Source: Roseateles sp.
Lineage (GTDB): Bacteria; Pseudomonadota; Gammaproteobacteria; Burkholderiales; Burkholderiaceae_C
Length of the DNA: 56,742 bases
Direction of reading: 5' to 3'
Assembly: GCA_019234295.1 (NCBI GenBank)
Contig: JAFALK010000093.1
Span: forward strand, 1 to 56,742
Shown piece by piece: positions 32,851-41,773 of this stretch (its first letter is position 1; each line of letters starts with the position of its first letter). A model generated the notes under the pieces. The model was not told where the DNA came from, did no database searches, and saw nothing but the letters and a program-made list of their open reading frames with translations. The translations under genes were made by a program, and so were the position numbers.

Positions 32851-33921
32851 GTGAACAATTCATCGCACTCCACATCGGCTAAGGAAGTCGTGCCCAATAT
32901 GGCGGTTTTCGATGAGATCGCCACTCAGCTGAATGCGTTGACGATCGACGAAATAAAGGAGCTACTGCAGCCGCTCCTTGTTGGTTTGCAGTTAAGGGCT
33001 CCAATCATTGATAGCGGGAATTTCTTCTACCGTGCTCGCAAGATCACCACAACTTTTAACAAGGCCAATGGAATTCGCAGGCAAGATATCGTTTACCCGC
33101 CTAAGGAAGGTGCCTGCCTCAATCGGCTAAATCGGTCAGGCAATGCGCTCATGTATTGTTCTGCAGGGAAAGAAGCTCTATTTTTCGAACTTCAAGACCT
33201 GCAAGCCCATGATGAGATTATTCTTTCGATCTGGCAAACGACAGCGCCGTTGCTCGTGAATAGCATTGGTTACACCGACGATGTGTTCAGAACGCTCGGC
33301 GCAAAGAGACAGCTTCCGGTGTGGACTGAAGCAGAATCAAAGGGGTCCGGTAGATCGGCACAAGTCACCGCGCCGAAAACGCAAGAGTCCCTTCTTGCTG
33401 GTATGGTTGAAAAAACCAAAAACGGAGAGATTTTGGGAGCTCTGAGCAAGTTCTTTATGGAACGCGTCGCACCCGACCAGACAGACAAATACAAGCTTAC
33501 CGTCGCAATCGGGGAACTGCATATGGGCGCCGTAGTAAACCATCCCCAGGCGGATAAATTTGAGGGGATTGTGTATCCCTCAGTTCGGATGTGTGCAAAT
33601 GGAGACAACGTGGCGCTGCTGCCGGATTTTGTCGACCGCGCGCTGACTTTCAAAAAGGCGATTCACGTGCGTGTTGACAGTCGAACCGAGTCGGATTTCC
33701 AGATCACAAGTCTCGATGTGGCGACCCGCTTTGGCGTTAACGGAAACCTGCAGTGGTTGGGCCGACTTCATAATTGGACTCTGGAGCCCGGGCAAACCGC
33801 CAAATTTACGGTCACAACTGGGCGCGACTCCGATGGCGACTATTCTTCGGACAAGGATGGCAACCCTTGCCATTGGGTCGCTCGGGATTCGAAGACGGAC
33901 GAGATTATTTCCGCCAAATAG
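32851..33921 (+). CDS. RES-domain-like protein (possible NAD+-degrading or ADP-ribosyl enzyme)
   Basis: A 356-aa protein. The segment 58-115 has the order of a RES domain: FFYRARKI with Arg61/Arg63, an interval, then RLNRSGNALMYCSAGKEALFFEL with Ser104 and Glu113. In RES toxins, R, E and S are the NAD+-site residues. The rest (ILSIWQTTAPLLVNSIGY; later GVVYPSVR-like FEGIVYPSVRMCANGDNVALLP) also fits the RES layout, followed by a C-terminal extension of about 100 residues with a beta-rich, Asp/Gly-rich end. It is much longer than RES toxins of about 150-170 aa, and no Xre antitoxin is adjacent. A GTG at 32851 starts the frame; an ATG at 32899 is a good alternative. Low GC suggests acquisition. 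Confidence 0.6.
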   Translation: MNNSSHSTSAKEVVPNMAVFDEIATQLNALTIDEIKELLQPLLVGLQLRAPIIDSGNFFYRARKITTTFNKANGIRRQDIVYPPKEGACLNRLNRSGNALMYCSAGKEALFFELQDLQAHDEIILSIWQTTAPLLVNSIGYTDDVFRTLGAKRQLPVWTEAESKGSGRSAQVTAPKTQESLLAGMVEKTKNGEILGALSKFFMERVAPDQTDKYKLTVAIGELHMGAVVNHPQADKFEGIVYPSVRMCANGDNVALLPDFVDRALTFKKAIHVRVDSRTESDFQITSLDVATRFGVNGNLQWLGRLHNWTLEPGQTAKFTVTTGRDSDGDYSSDKDGNPCHWVARDSKTDEIISAK

Positions 33922-34485
33922 CTTCCGTGCAGAGCGGGTCAGCGAGGAACTGCTCCACGACGTTACCTGTCCGACAGGCCGAACGACAGCTGTTCGGCGC
34001 CCAATTCGGCACAACGAATGTCGGCACCGGGTCGGGTCCGGAAGTTCGCGGTGCCGCGTAGCTGCCGTTCAGGTCGCTGCCGGCCAGCCCCACGACGCCA
34101 AGGGCAGCTTCGCTGATGAAATTGGACCATCGCGACGGCGAGGCCGCCTTCCCCCGAACGACCGCGAAGCAGCCGACACAGTGAGCCTGGCAGTCGGCGT
34201 CGACGGACCGAGGACGCTGCAAAGCCGAAGCAACCGACCGCGGACGTCACCATCCTTTGTCTGCGCCGACCAACATGGCGGTCGACGCCGGCCAGCATCC
34301 GCACCATTGCGGGCAAGAGGACTTTGGACTGGCCCAAAGGACTGCTGCTCGCCTACTTCGGCGACGATTTCACCGGGTCTAGGTCCGGGATTGGCGCCCG
34401 CGAACACGCAAGCTCGATTTTGTGAACTCTATTATTCAGGGGCGTCGCGGCGTGAAGCGAATTTTGCGAACTCTATTTCCAACTT
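33922..34485. other. Intergenic region ending in three short repeats
   Basis: These 564 bases contain no credible gene. The first 450 are rich in short CGGTCG/CGACCG and CGGCC words on both strands, a texture also seen in the spacers at 32143-32279 and 32694-32850. The last 80 bases carry copies of TGYGAACTCTATT, listed separately. No promoter for gph is recognisable. Confidence 0.5.
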
Positions 34486-34497
34486 GTGAACTCTATT
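34421..34497 (+). repeat. Three direct repeats TGYGAACTCTATT at the start of gph
   Basis: The 13-mer occurs at 34421-34433 (TGTGAACTCTATT), 34465-34477 (TGCGAACTCTATT) and 34485-34497 (TGTGAACTCTATT), with start-to-start spacings of 44 and 20 bases. The third copy contains the GTG start codon of gph. They mark the right edge of the AT-richer accessory block. Confidence 0.8.
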
Positions 34498-35157
34498 AAG
34501 TCGCACCAACTCCCGCCTCGGGCCTTCATCCTCGACCTCGACGGCACCCTGGTGGACACCCTCGGTGATTTCGTCGCTGCGCTGGAACTCGTGCTTGCGG
34601 AGATGCGCTTGCCGGCGGTGTCGCGCGCGTTCGTCGAGCGCACCATTGGCCGGGGCAGCGAGCATCTGATCCGTTCGGTCTTGGCAGAAGCTGGCGGTGA
34701 GAAGGAGCAATACGAGGAGGCGTGGTCGCTCTATCAACGCCACTATGCGGCACTCAATGGCGAGCATTCGGCGCTGTTCCCGGGAGTTACCGAAGGGCTG
34801 GAGGCCCTCAGGGCCACGGGTAAACCGCTGGCCTGCCTGACCAACAAGCCCGGCGCTTTCGCCCGCGAGCTGCTGGCGCGCAAGGGCCTGTCAGGCTACT
34901 TCGCGCAAGTCTTCGGCGGCGATGCCTTCGAGCGCACGAAACCCGACCCGTTGCCACTGATCAGGACCTGCGAGGCGCTTGGCGTGCAGCCCGCTGAGAC
35001 TTGGATGATCGGCGACTCCAGCAACGACGCGAAGGCCGCGCGTGCCGCGGGCTGCCCTGTCGTGCTGATGCGCTACGGCTACAACCACGGGGAGCCCATC
35101 GACGAGGTGCCGGCGATGCAGCACCTCGACCGGCTCGATCAGTTGTTGCTGCGCTGA
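34486..35157 (+). CDS. gph: Phosphoglycolate phosphatase
   Basis: A 223-aa HAD-family phosphatase that removes 2-phosphoglycolate. Motif I is FILDLDGTLVDTLGDF with the two catalytic aspartates, motif II is the T of ACLTNKPGAFA, motif III is the lysine in RTKPDPLPL, and motif IV is MIGDSSNDAKAARAAG. The cap domain is helical (AALELVLAEMRLPAV). The only usable start is GTG at 34486; an in-frame stop lies at 34453, and no ribosome binding site precedes the GTG. gph directly before trpE is the usual Burkholderiales order, but here its upstream neighbour is the accessory block rather than rpe. It overlaps the next gene tail to tail by 19 bases. Confidence 0.93.
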   Translation: MNSIKSHQLPPRAFILDLDGTLVDTLGDFVAALELVLAEMRLPAVSRAFVERTIGRGSEHLIRSVLAEAGGEKEQYEEAWSLYQRHYAALNGEHSALFPGVTEGLEALRATGKPLACLTNKPGAFARELLARKGLSGYFAQVFGGDAFERTKPDPLPLIRTCEALGVQPAETWMIGDSSNDAKAARAAGCPVVLMRYGYNHGEPIDEVPAMQHLDRLDQLLLR

Positions 35158-35741
35158 GGGCTGATGCCCGCCAGCTTGTCCTTGAGTTGGGCGTCCGGTG
35201 GGTTCTTGCCCAGCCAGATGTGCAGGAAGGCGCCGTAGAACTCAGGCTCCTTGATCGGGTCGCCTTGCACCGTGCCGTTGACCGACACAAATGTGCCCGT
35301 GCCGGGAATGAAGTCCACCGTGAAGCTCTCGCCCTTCTTGAGTTCCTTGCGGGTGGCGAACATCTCGGAGATCTTCAACACGCCGTTGATGGACTTGATG
35401 AATTCGTCGCGCGAGGCGTTGGACTCGATGCCCTTGGTGAACATCTTTCCCAGGTCGTTGCCGTCGATGTCCCGCAGTGCCACGATGTGCAGGCGCTTCG
35501 GCCCGGTGGCAGCCAGCACACCCTCGACCGTGTTGGTCTTGGCCGAGAGGTACAGGCCCGCGGCATAGACCTTGAAGATGGCCTTGTAGCGGATGCCCGC
35601 GCCGTTGAGCTGCAGCTTCTGCCCGCCCACGGTTTCCACGGTCTCGAACTTCACGCCCGCCACTTCGACGGGCTTTTCGGTCTGGGCCTGCGCGCCCAAG
35701 ACAGCCAGCGTGGTCACTACGGCAATGAGGAATCTGCGCAT
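35139..35741 (-). CDS. Periplasmic chalcone isomerase-like protein
   Basis: A 200-aa exported protein of the bacterial chalcone isomerase-like family (Chalcone_3). The start at 35741 opens a signal peptide (MRRFLIAVVTTLAVLGAQAQ/TE). The domain follows: VEVAGVKFETVETVGGQKLQLNGAGIRYKAIFKVYAAGLYL, then KRLHIVALRDIDGNDLGKMFTKGIESN and FVSVNGTVQGDPIKEPEFYGAFLHIWLG. It lacks evidence of flavonoid chemistry; bacterial members bind fatty-acid-like ligands or are uncharacterised. It sits convergent to gph and its promoter faces the trp leader, so that intergenic region is divergent. Confidence 0.9.
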   Translation of the reverse strand: MRRFLIAVVTTLAVLGAQAQTEKPVEVAGVKFETVETVGGQKLQLNGAGIRYKAIFKVYAAGLYLSAKTNTVEGVLAATGPKRLHIVALRDIDGNDLGKMFTKGIESNASRDEFIKSINGVLKISEMFATRKELKKGESFTVDFIPGTGTFVSVNGTVQGDPIKEPEFYGAFLHIWLGKNPPDAQLKDKLAGISPQRSNN

Positions 35742-35857
35742 GACGCCTGATCGGGAAGTTAGGTGGGAAGCGCAGTATGAGGCCGGCAAGGCTCGATGGT
35801 GTGCGGCCGAATTCACGGCCGCAGGGGCTTTGACGCGGCGCTGCTACACTGCCCCGC

Positions 35858-35941
35858 ATGTTTGTCACGCGCAAGCCCATTGCAGGGTCCACCAAGGACC
35901 GGGGAGCCTGGCCCTGGCGGGCCTGGATCGCTCTCGCCTGA
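35858..35941 (+). CDS. trpL: Candidate trp operon leader peptide
   Basis: A 27-aa frame in the 300-base gap before trpE. Its C-terminal half reads GAWPWRAWIALA, with tryptophan codons at positions 18, 20 and 23, and it ends 99 bases before the trpE start. Three Trp in 27 residues at this place is what an attenuation leader needs. Around it, GGCCC/GGGCC (35910-35923), CTGGATC/GATCCAG (35923-35929 with 35965-35971) and GCCCGG/CCGGGC (35944-35949 with 35987-35992) can pair, and the last two cross each other, so they are mutually exclusive. No T-run terminator is visible, so control could act on translation or Rho. There is no clear ribosome binding site; a TACACT box lies only 7 bases upstream. 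Confidence 0.5.
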   Translation: MFVTRKPIAGSTKDRGAWPWRAWIALA

Positions 35942-36040
35942 ATGCCCGGCAGACTCCTTGCTGAGATCCAGCTCGTGACACGCTGACCGGGCCCGTCCAT
36001 GACGGTGGCGCTGCGCGCCACCAAGCCCCAAGGGTCAGCC

Positions 36041-37522
36041 GTGATCAAGGAATCCGAATTCCACAGCCTTGCCGCTCAAGGCTTTAACCGCATCCCCCTC
36101 GTCAGCGAAGCCTTCGCCGACCTCGAGACACCGCTCTCGCTTTACCTGAAGCTCTGCGCTGAAGACCGGCGCAACAGCTTCTTGCTCGAGTCCGTCGTAG
36201 GCGGCGAGCGCTTCGGGCGCTACTCCTTCATCGGCCTGCCCGCGCGCACCGTGGTCCGCGCCACGGGCACCTTGACCGAGGTGCTGACTGACGGCGGCGT
36301 GGTCGAGCGATTCGAAGGCAATCCGCTGGACTTCATCGCCGCCTACCAGGAGCGCTTCAAGCCCAGCATCCCCAAAGGCCTGCCGCGCTTTTGCGGCGGT
36401 CTGGCCGGCTACTTTGGTTACGAGGCCGTGCGTGCCATCGAGCACCGATTGGCAGGCACGCGCAAGACTGGCGGGCTTGGCACGCCCGACATCGTGCTGC
36501 TGCTGACCGAGGAGGTGGCCATCATCGACAACCTCTCGGGCCGGCTCTACCTGATCGTCTGGGCCGATCCGCACGAGGCCGGCGCGTACGCGCGCGCCGC
36601 GAGCCGCCTGCAAATGCTGGGCGAGCGCCTCAAGCGCAGCATCGCCGCACCTGAAGTCCCGACGACCGAACCTCGCCCCGTTGCGCGCGGCTTTGCCAAG
36701 GAGGACTATCTGGCGGCCGTGCTGCGCGCCAAGGAATACATCGCTGCAGGCGACCTGATGCAGGTCCAAGTCGGCCAGCGTCTGTCCAAGCCCTACGAGG
36801 CCGACCCAATCGCGCTCTACCGCGCGCTGCGCACGCTGAACCCCAGTCCTTACATGTACTTCTACGACCTGGGCGAGTTCCAGATCGTCGGCGCCAGCCC
36901 CGAGATCCTTGTGCGCGAGGAGCATGCCGGAGATGGCTCCCGCAAGGTCACGATTCGCCCACTTGCGGGCACACGCCCGCGCGGCGAGACGCTTGAGCGC
37001 GACCTGGCGCTGGAAGCGGAGCTTCAGGCCGACCCCAAGGAGCGTGCCGAGCATCTGATGCTGATCGATCTGGCGCGCAACGACATTGGCCGCATCGCGC
37101 GCATCGGCAGCGTCAAGGTGACGCAGGCTTTCGTCGTCGAGCGCTACTCGCATGTGATGCACATCGTCTCCAACGTCGAGGGTGTGCTGCGGCCCGAGGT
37201 CGGGCAGCTCGACGTGCTCAAGGCGACCTTCCCGGCGGGCACGCTGACGGGCGCGCCCAAGGTCCGTGCCATGGAGCTGATCGACGAGCTCGAACCCGTG
37301 CAGCGCGGCATCTACGGCGGCGCCTGCGGCTATCTCAGCTTTGCAGGTGACATGGACCTGGCCATCGCCATCCGCACCGGCATCATCAAGGACGGCATGC
37401 TCTATGTGCAGGCCGCTGCCGGCGTGGTAGCCGACTCGGTGCCCGAGCTTGAATGGCAGGAAACGGAGGCCAAGGCCCGCGCGCTGCTGCGTGCCGCCGA
37501 GCTCGTGGAAGGAGGGTTCTGA
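36041..37522 (+). CDS. trpE: Anthranilate synthase component I
   Basis: A 493-aa chorismate-using subunit of anthranilate synthase. The N-terminal part starts [35 protein letters not shown] and contains the LLESV motif for feedback inhibition by tryptophan ([11 protein letters not shown]). The C-terminal chorismate-binding domain shows [29 protein letters not shown] and [18 protein letters not shown]. The GTG at 36041 is preferred because AAGGG lies 8 bases before it and family homology begins there; an ATG at 35999 is possible. It is followed after one base by trpG, so the two subunits are coupled. Confidence 0.96.
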   Translation: MIKESEFHSLAAQGFNRIPLVSEAFADLETPLSLYLKLCAEDRRNSFLLESVVGGERFGRYSFIGLPARTVVRATGTLTEVLTDGGVVERFEGNPLDFIAAYQERFKPSIPKGLPRFCGGLAGYFGYEAVRAIEHRLAGTRKTGGLGTPDIVLLLTEEVAIIDNLSGRLYLIVWADPHEAGAYARAASRLQMLGERLKRSIAAPEVPTTEPRPVARGFAKEDYLAAVLRAKEYIAAGDLMQVQVGQRLSKPYEADPIALYRALRTLNPSPYMYFYDLGEFQIVGASPEILVREEHAGDGSRKVTIRPLAGTRPRGETLERDLALEAELQADPKERAEHLMLIDLARNDIGRIARIGSVKVTQAFVVERYSHVMHIVSNVEGVLRPEVGQLDVLKATFPAGTLTGAPKVRAMELIDELEPVQRGIYGGACGYLSFAGDMDLAIAIRTGIIKDGMLYVQAAAGVVADSVPELEWQETEAKARALLRAAELVEGGF

Positions 37523-37523
37523 C

Positions 37524-38108
37524 ATGCTGCTGATGATCGACAACTACGACAGTTTCACCTTCAACCTGGTGCAGTACTTCGGCGAACTTGGCGCGCAGGT
37601 CAAGGTCGTTCGCAACGATGAGATCTCGGTCGAGGAGATCGGCGCGCTCAAGCCCGATCACCTCGTGTTCTCGCCTGGTCCTTGCACACCCAACGAGGCG
37701 GGTGTCTGCGTGGATGCCATCAAGGCCCACATGGGCCGCATCCCCATCCTTGGTGTCTGCTTGGGACACCAGAGCATCGGCCAAGCCCTGGGTGGACGCA
37801 TTGTGCGAGCCAGGACACAGATGCACGGCAAGGCCAGCACCATTGCCACGGACCGTAGGGGCGTGTTCACGGGGCTGCCTGAGGATTTCAGCGTCATCCG
37901 CTATCACTCTCTGGTGATCGAGGAAGCGACCATGCCCAAGGTTCTGGAGATCAGCGCACGCAGCGACGACGACGAGATCATGGGCGTGCGACACCGCGAG
38001 CTGGCTGGCACGAGGACGCCGCTGGAAGGCGTGCAGTTCCACCCCGAGTCCATCCTCAGCGAGCACGGCCATGCCATGCTGAAGAACTTCTTGGAGCTGG
38101 CGGCGTGA
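37524..38108 (+). CDS. trpG: Anthranilate synthase component II (glutamine amidotransferase)
   Basis: A 194-aa class I amidotransferase that supplies ammonia to TrpE. It starts [19 protein letters not shown] after GGAGGG. The catalytic triad is visible: Cys in [15 protein letters not shown], and His and Glu in [14 protein letters not shown]. Many bacteria use the same subunit for p-aminobenzoate synthase. Its stop overlaps the GTG of the threonine aldolase gene. Confidence 0.96.
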   Translation: MLLMIDNYDSFTFNLVQYFGELGAQVKVVRNDEISVEEIGALKPDHLVFSPGPCTPNEAGVCVDAIKAHMGRIPILGVCLGHQSIGQALGGRIVRARTQMHGKASTIATDRRGVFTGLPEDFSVIRYHSLVIEEATMPKVLEISARSDDDEIMGVRHRELAGTRTPLEGVQFHPESILSEHGHAMLKNFLELAA

Positions 38109-39133
38109 GCAAATTGGTTGACCTCCGCAGTGACACCGTCACGCAACCGACCGCGGCCATGCGTGCCGCGATGATGGCCGCCCCGCTCGGGGACGACGTG
38201 TTCGGCGACGATCCTTCGATCAACGCACTCCAATCGGCCCTGGCCGAGCGCCTCGGCTTCGAAGCGGGCCTGTTCATGGCCAGCGGCACGCAGAGCAATC
38301 TCTGTGGCCTGATGACGCACTGCCAGCGCGGCGATGAATACATCGTCGGCCAGTTCGCCCACACCTACCGCTGGGAAGGCGGCGGTGCTGCGGTGCTCGG
38401 CTCGATTCAGCCACAGCCGCTGAATCACCAACCGGATGGCAGCCTGGCGCTCGCCGACATCGAAGCCAGCATCAAGCCCAACGATGCGCACTTTGCACGC
38501 ACACGTCTGCTGACGCTGGAAAACACCATCGGCGGTAAGGTGCTGCCGCTGGACTATCTGGCCGCTGTTTGCGAGCTGGCGAACAAGCATGGCTTGGCGC
38601 GGCATCTGGACGGCGCGCGCATGTTCAACGCCGCGGTGGCCGCGGGTGGTGATCCCTATGCGGGCGCACGGCAAATAGCGCGTCACTTCGACAGCGTCTC
38701 GGTCTGCTTCTCCAAGGGCTTGGGCGCGCCGGTGGGCTCCGTGCTGCTGGGCTCCAAATCGTTCATCGAAGCCGCACGCCGTTGGCGCAAGATGACCGGT
38801 GGCGGCATGCGTCAGGCCGGTATCCTGGCCGCAGCAGCGCATTACGCGCTGGATCACCATGTGACCCGTCTTGCCGATGACCACGCGCTGGCTCGCCGCC
38901 TGGCCGAGGGTCTGCAAGGTCTGCCCGGGCTGACCGTCGAGGCGCCGCAGACGAACATCGTCTTCGCTGATCTGGTTGGCCCGAAAGCTCCTGGCCTGAT
39001 GGAGCACCTGAAGTCGCGCGGCGTGCTCGCCACGGGCCTGTACCGGCTACGCTTCGTCACGCATCTGGATGTCGATGCCGAAGGCGTCGATCGCGCCGTC
39101 GCGGCGGTCCGCGAATACCTGCTGGAGAAGTAA
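38105..39133 (+). CDS. ltaE: Low-specificity L-threonine aldolase
   Basis: A 342-aa PLP enzyme of the beta-eliminating/threonine aldolase family, cleaving L-threonine and L-allo-threonine to glycine and acetaldehyde. Markers are [60 protein letters not shown] and the PLP lysine in [18 protein letters not shown]. It starts at a GTG that overlaps the trpG stop (GTGA) and ends 5 bases before trpD, so it is inside the trp operon. Its presence there is unusual. A link to glycine/serine supply for TrpB is possible but only inference. Confidence 0.92.
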   Translation: MSKLVDLRSDTVTQPTAAMRAAMMAAPLGDDVFGDDPSINALQSALAERLGFEAGLFMASGTQSNLCGLMTHCQRGDEYIVGQFAHTYRWEGGGAAVLGSIQPQPLNHQPDGSLALADIEASIKPNDAHFARTRLLTLENTIGGKVLPLDYLAAVCELANKHGLARHLDGARMFNAAVAAGGDPYAGARQIARHFDSVSVCFSKGLGAPVGSVLLGSKSFIEAARRWRKMTGGGMRQAGILAAAAHYALDHHVTRLADDHALARRLAEGLQGLPGLTVEAPQTNIVFADLVGPKAPGLMEHLKSRGVLATGLYRLRFVTHLDVDAEGVDRAVAAVREYLLEK

Positions 39134-39138
39134 GCGCC

Positions 39139-40164
39139 ATGGCCATTTCCGATAGCGAAGCACTCACCCGCGTCATCGAGCACCGCGAGATCTTCCACGA
39201 CGAGATGCTGGAGCTGATGCGTCGCATCATGAGCGGCGAGATGTCACCCGTGATGGCCTCGGCCCTGCTGATCGGCCTGCGCGTGAAGAAGGAGACCGTG
39301 GGCGAGATCGCGGCCGCCGCGCAGGTGATGCGCGAACTGTCCAACAAGGTCGAGCTGCCCAAGCTGCCGAATCTCGTGGACGTGGTTGGCACCGGCGGTG
39401 ACGGCGCCCACACCTTCAACATCAGCACCTGCTCCATGTTCGTGGCCGCGGCGGCGGGCGCGCAGATCGCCAAGCACGGCAATCGCAGCGTCTCCAGCAA
39501 GACCGGCAGCGCCGATGTGCTCGAGGCCCTGGGTGCCAACATCATGCTCAGCCCCGCGCAGGTGGCAGCCTGCGTGCAGCGCTGCGGGATCGGGTTCATG
39601 TTTGCGCCCAACCACCATCCGGCGATGAAGAACATTGCGCCGGTGCGCAAGGAACTCGGCGTGCGCACCATCTTCAACATCCTCGGTCCGCTGACCAATC
39701 CAGCCGGCGCGCCCAACATCTTGATGGGCGTGTTCCACCCCGACCTCGTCGGCATCCAGGTGCGCGTGCTGCAGCGCCTGGGCGCAGAGCACGCGGTCGT
39801 GGTCTGGGGCAAGGACGGCATGGATGAGGTCTCGCTGGGCGCGGCCACCCTTGTCGGCGAGCTCAAGGACGGCGTGGTGCGCGAGTACGAGATTCATCCC
39901 GAGGACTTCGGCCTGGCCATGGTCTCCAACCGCAGCCTCAAGGTCGCCGGGCCCGAGGATTCGCGCAAAATGCTGCTCGGTGCCCTGGCCGACGAGCCCG
40001 GCGCGGCGCGAGACATCGTGCTGCTCAACGCCGGTGCCACGCTGTACGCAGCCAATGCGACGCCCTCGATCGCTGAAGGCATCGAGCGCGCGCGCATCGC
40101 CATCACGAGCGGTGCAGCGCGCGCCAAGCTCGATCAGTTTGTGGAAGCCACGCGAAATGTCTGA
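39139..40164 (+). CDS. trpD: Anthranilate phosphoribosyltransferase
   Basis: A 341-aa enzyme transferring phosphoribosyl from PRPP to anthranilate. The glycine-rich PRPP loop [18 protein letters not shown], the [21 protein letters not shown] motif and the later [15 protein letters not shown] are intact. The length is typical. It starts 5 bases after the threonine aldolase gene and overlaps trpC by 8 bases, so it is coupled to both. Confidence 0.97.
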   Translation: MAISDSEALTRVIEHREIFHDEMLELMRRIMSGEMSPVMASALLIGLRVKKETVGEIAAAAQVMRELSNKVELPKLPNLVDVVGTGGDGAHTFNISTCSMFVAAAAGAQIAKHGNRSVSSKTGSADVLEALGANIMLSPAQVAACVQRCGIGFMFAPNHHPAMKNIAPVRKELGVRTIFNILGPLTNPAGAPNILMGVFHPDLVGIQVRVLQRLGAEHAVVVWGKDGMDEVSLGAATLVGELKDGVVREYEIHPEDFGLAMVSNRSLKVAGPEDSRKMLLGALADEPGAARDIVLLNAGATLYAANATPSIAEGIERARIAITSGAARAKLDQFVEATRNV

Positions 40165-40945
40165 CATCCTGAGCCGCATCGTCGCGGTCAAGCATGAGGA
40201 AGTGGCGGCGGCGCGCAAGCACCGCTCGCTGCACAGCCTGCGAGAGGAGGCTGAAGCCCGGCACGATGTGCGCGGCTTCGAGGCCTCGATGCGCGCCAGG
40301 CTGGCCGCAGGCCGCAGCGCCGTCATCGCCGAGATCAAGAAGGCCAGCCCCAGCAAGGGCGTGATCCGCGCGGATTTCCGCCCCGCCGAGATCGCGCAGA
40401 GCTATGCGCGCCACGGTGCCGCCTGCCTCAGCGTGCTGACCGACCGGCAGTTTTTCCAGGGTGCTGTTGACTACCTGCAGGCCGCCCGCGCCGCTTGTGA
40501 GCTGCCCGTGCTGCGCAAAGACTTCATGGTCGATGAGTACCAGGTCTTTGAGGCGAGAGCCATGGGAGCTGACTGCATCCTGCTGATCGCCGCCTGCCTG
40601 GACGATGCCCTGATGGCCGACCTGGAAGCCTGCGCGCAGGCGCTGGGCCTGGCGGTGCTGGTCGAGGTCCACGACGGCGAGGAACTCGACCGTGCGCTCA
40701 AGCTCAAGACGCCGCTCGTCGGCATCAACAACCGCAACCTCAAGACCTTTGAGGTCAGCTTGAAGACCTCGTTAGGGCTGCTGCCCCGCGTGCCGCCGGA
40801 CCGCCTGCTGGTGACCGAATCGGGCATTCTCGCGCCGGCCGACGTGGCGGCCATGCGCGAGGCCGGCGTGAACAGCTTCCTCGTCGGCGAGGCTTTCATG
40901 CGAGCGACCGATCCGGGTCTGGCCTTGGCCCAGTTGTTCGCGTGA
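40157..40945 (+). CDS. trpC: Indole-3-glycerol phosphate synthase
   Basis: A 262-aa monofunctional TrpC (not fused to TrpF), closing the indole ring from CdRP. Typical motifs are [16 protein letters not shown] with the catalytic Lys, [30 protein letters not shown] and [14 protein letters not shown]. It overlaps trpD by 8 bases and its stop overlaps the GTG of ung. trpF, trpB and trpA are not in the window. Confidence 0.97.
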   Translation: MSDILSRIVAVKHEEVAAARKHRSLHSLREEAEARHDVRGFEASMRARLAAGRSAVIAEIKKASPSKGVIRADFRPAEIAQSYARHGAACLSVLTDRQFFQGAVDYLQAARAACELPVLRKDFMVDEYQVFEARAMGADCILLIAACLDDALMADLEACAQALGLAVLVEVHDGEELDRALKLKTPLVGINNRNLKTFEVSLKTSLGLLPRVPPDRLLVTESGILAPADVAAMREAGVNSFLVGEAFMRATDPGLALAQLFA

Positions 40946-41598
40946 CCTGGCAGCCCGTTGTCGACGCCTGGAGGGCGAGCTGTGAAGGTCAGGCCTTGGA
41001 GGCCTTTCTGGCAGACCGCCGTGCTGCTGGCGCCACGATCTATCCGCCCGAGCCGTTCCGGGCCCTGGAGCTGACGCCGCTGGACGAGGTCCGCATCGTC
41101 ATCCTCGGCCAGGACCCCTACCACGGCCCGGGCCAGGCCGAAGGCCTGGCCTTCTCGGTCCCGGCCGGGCAGAAGACGCCGCCCAGCCTGCGCAACATCT
41201 TCAAGGAGATGATCCGTGACCTGGGCTCGGCCCCTGCGACGACCCATCTCGGCGACTGGGCGCGCGGCGGCATCCTGCTGCTCAACACCTGCCTGACCGT
41301 CGAGGACGGCCGGCCTGCGAGTCACGCAAAAAAGGGCTGGGAGGCGCTGACCGACGCCCTGATCGAATCCTGTGCACGCGATGCCGCGCCCAAGGTCTTC
41401 ATGCTCTGGGGCGCTCACGCGCAGGCCAAGGCGCCCCTGATCGAGAGCGCCGACACAGGCCATCTGATCCTGCGGGCCAACCACCCCTCGCCGCTGTCGG
41501 CCAGCCGCCCGCCGGTGCCCTTTCTCGGCTGCGGGCATTTTTCCGCCGCGAGCCGCTGGCTGGCCGAGCGGGACCGGCCTGTGCAGTGGGTGGCCTGA
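40942..41598 (+). CDS. ung: Uracil-DNA glycosylase
   Basis: A 218-aa family 1 uracil-DNA glycosylase that removes uracil from DNA. The water-activating loop [21 protein letters not shown], the uracil pocket [13 protein letters not shown], and the minor-groove loop [12 protein letters not shown] with catalytic His are all present. It starts at a GTG overlapping the trpC stop (GTGA), which makes a repair gene the last gene of the trp transcript. The N-terminus is slightly short compared with E. coli Ung. Confidence 0.96.
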   Translation: MTWQPVVDAWRASCEGQALEAFLADRRAAGATIYPPEPFRALELTPLDEVRIVILGQDPYHGPGQAEGLAFSVPAGQKTPPSLRNIFKEMIRDLGSAPATTHLGDWARGGILLLNTCLTVEDGRPASHAKKGWEALTDALIESCARDAAPKVFMLWGAHAQAKAPLIESADTGHLILRANHPSPLSASRPPVPFLGCGHFSAASRWLAERDRPVQWVA

Positions 41599-41600
41599 GG

Positions 41601-41621
41601 TGCCGGCGAAGGATCCCGGCA
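41601..41621 (+). terminator. Weak hairpin after ung
   Basis: TGCCGG and CCGGCA arms with a 9-base loop lie 2 bases after the ung stop. There is no T-run. It probably ends the trp-ung transcript, just before the operator-like site of the next operon. Confidence 0.4.
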
Positions 41622-41626
41622 AGACT

Positions 41627-41644
41627 TGGTTCTAGATTGGTATT
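41627..41644 (+). promoter_or_regulatory. Operator-like direct repeat, site 1 of the N-acetylglucosamine operon
   Basis: TGGTTCTAGATTGGTATT has two TGGTW boxes spaced 11 bases start to start, about one helical turn. The same 22-bp stretch (41623-41644) recurs exactly at 56014-56035 behind the TonB-dependent receptor gene. Likely bound by the GntR regulator of this locus, though another factor is possible. Confidence 0.6.
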
Positions 41645-41741
41645 TATGCCGATCCGAACCCGATCATGCCCCTTGCCTAGAGGGCTGCCGCAAAAAAATC
41701 ATGACCTTAGGGATGGGCCTGCATTGACGATGCGATAATCG

Positions 41742-41759
41742 TGGTACTAAACTGGTATT
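41742..41759 (+). promoter_or_regulatory. Operator-like direct repeat, site 2 of the N-acetylglucosamine operon
   Basis: TGGTACTAAACTGGTATT matches site 1 at 15 of 18 positions and lies 115 bases downstream of it, about eleven helical turns. It overlaps an inverted pair, TGGTATTA (41753) and TTTTACCA just before the start codon at 41774, that would suit a GntR-type dimer. Binding here would block translation start or transcription of the kinase gene. Confidence 0.55.
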
Positions 41760-41773
41760 AAATCAGTTTTACC

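Noticed and set aside
35829..35850. TTGACG and TACACT as a sigma-70 promoter for the trp leader
   Set aside because: The spacing is only 9 bases instead of about 17, so the two boxes cannot serve one promoter.
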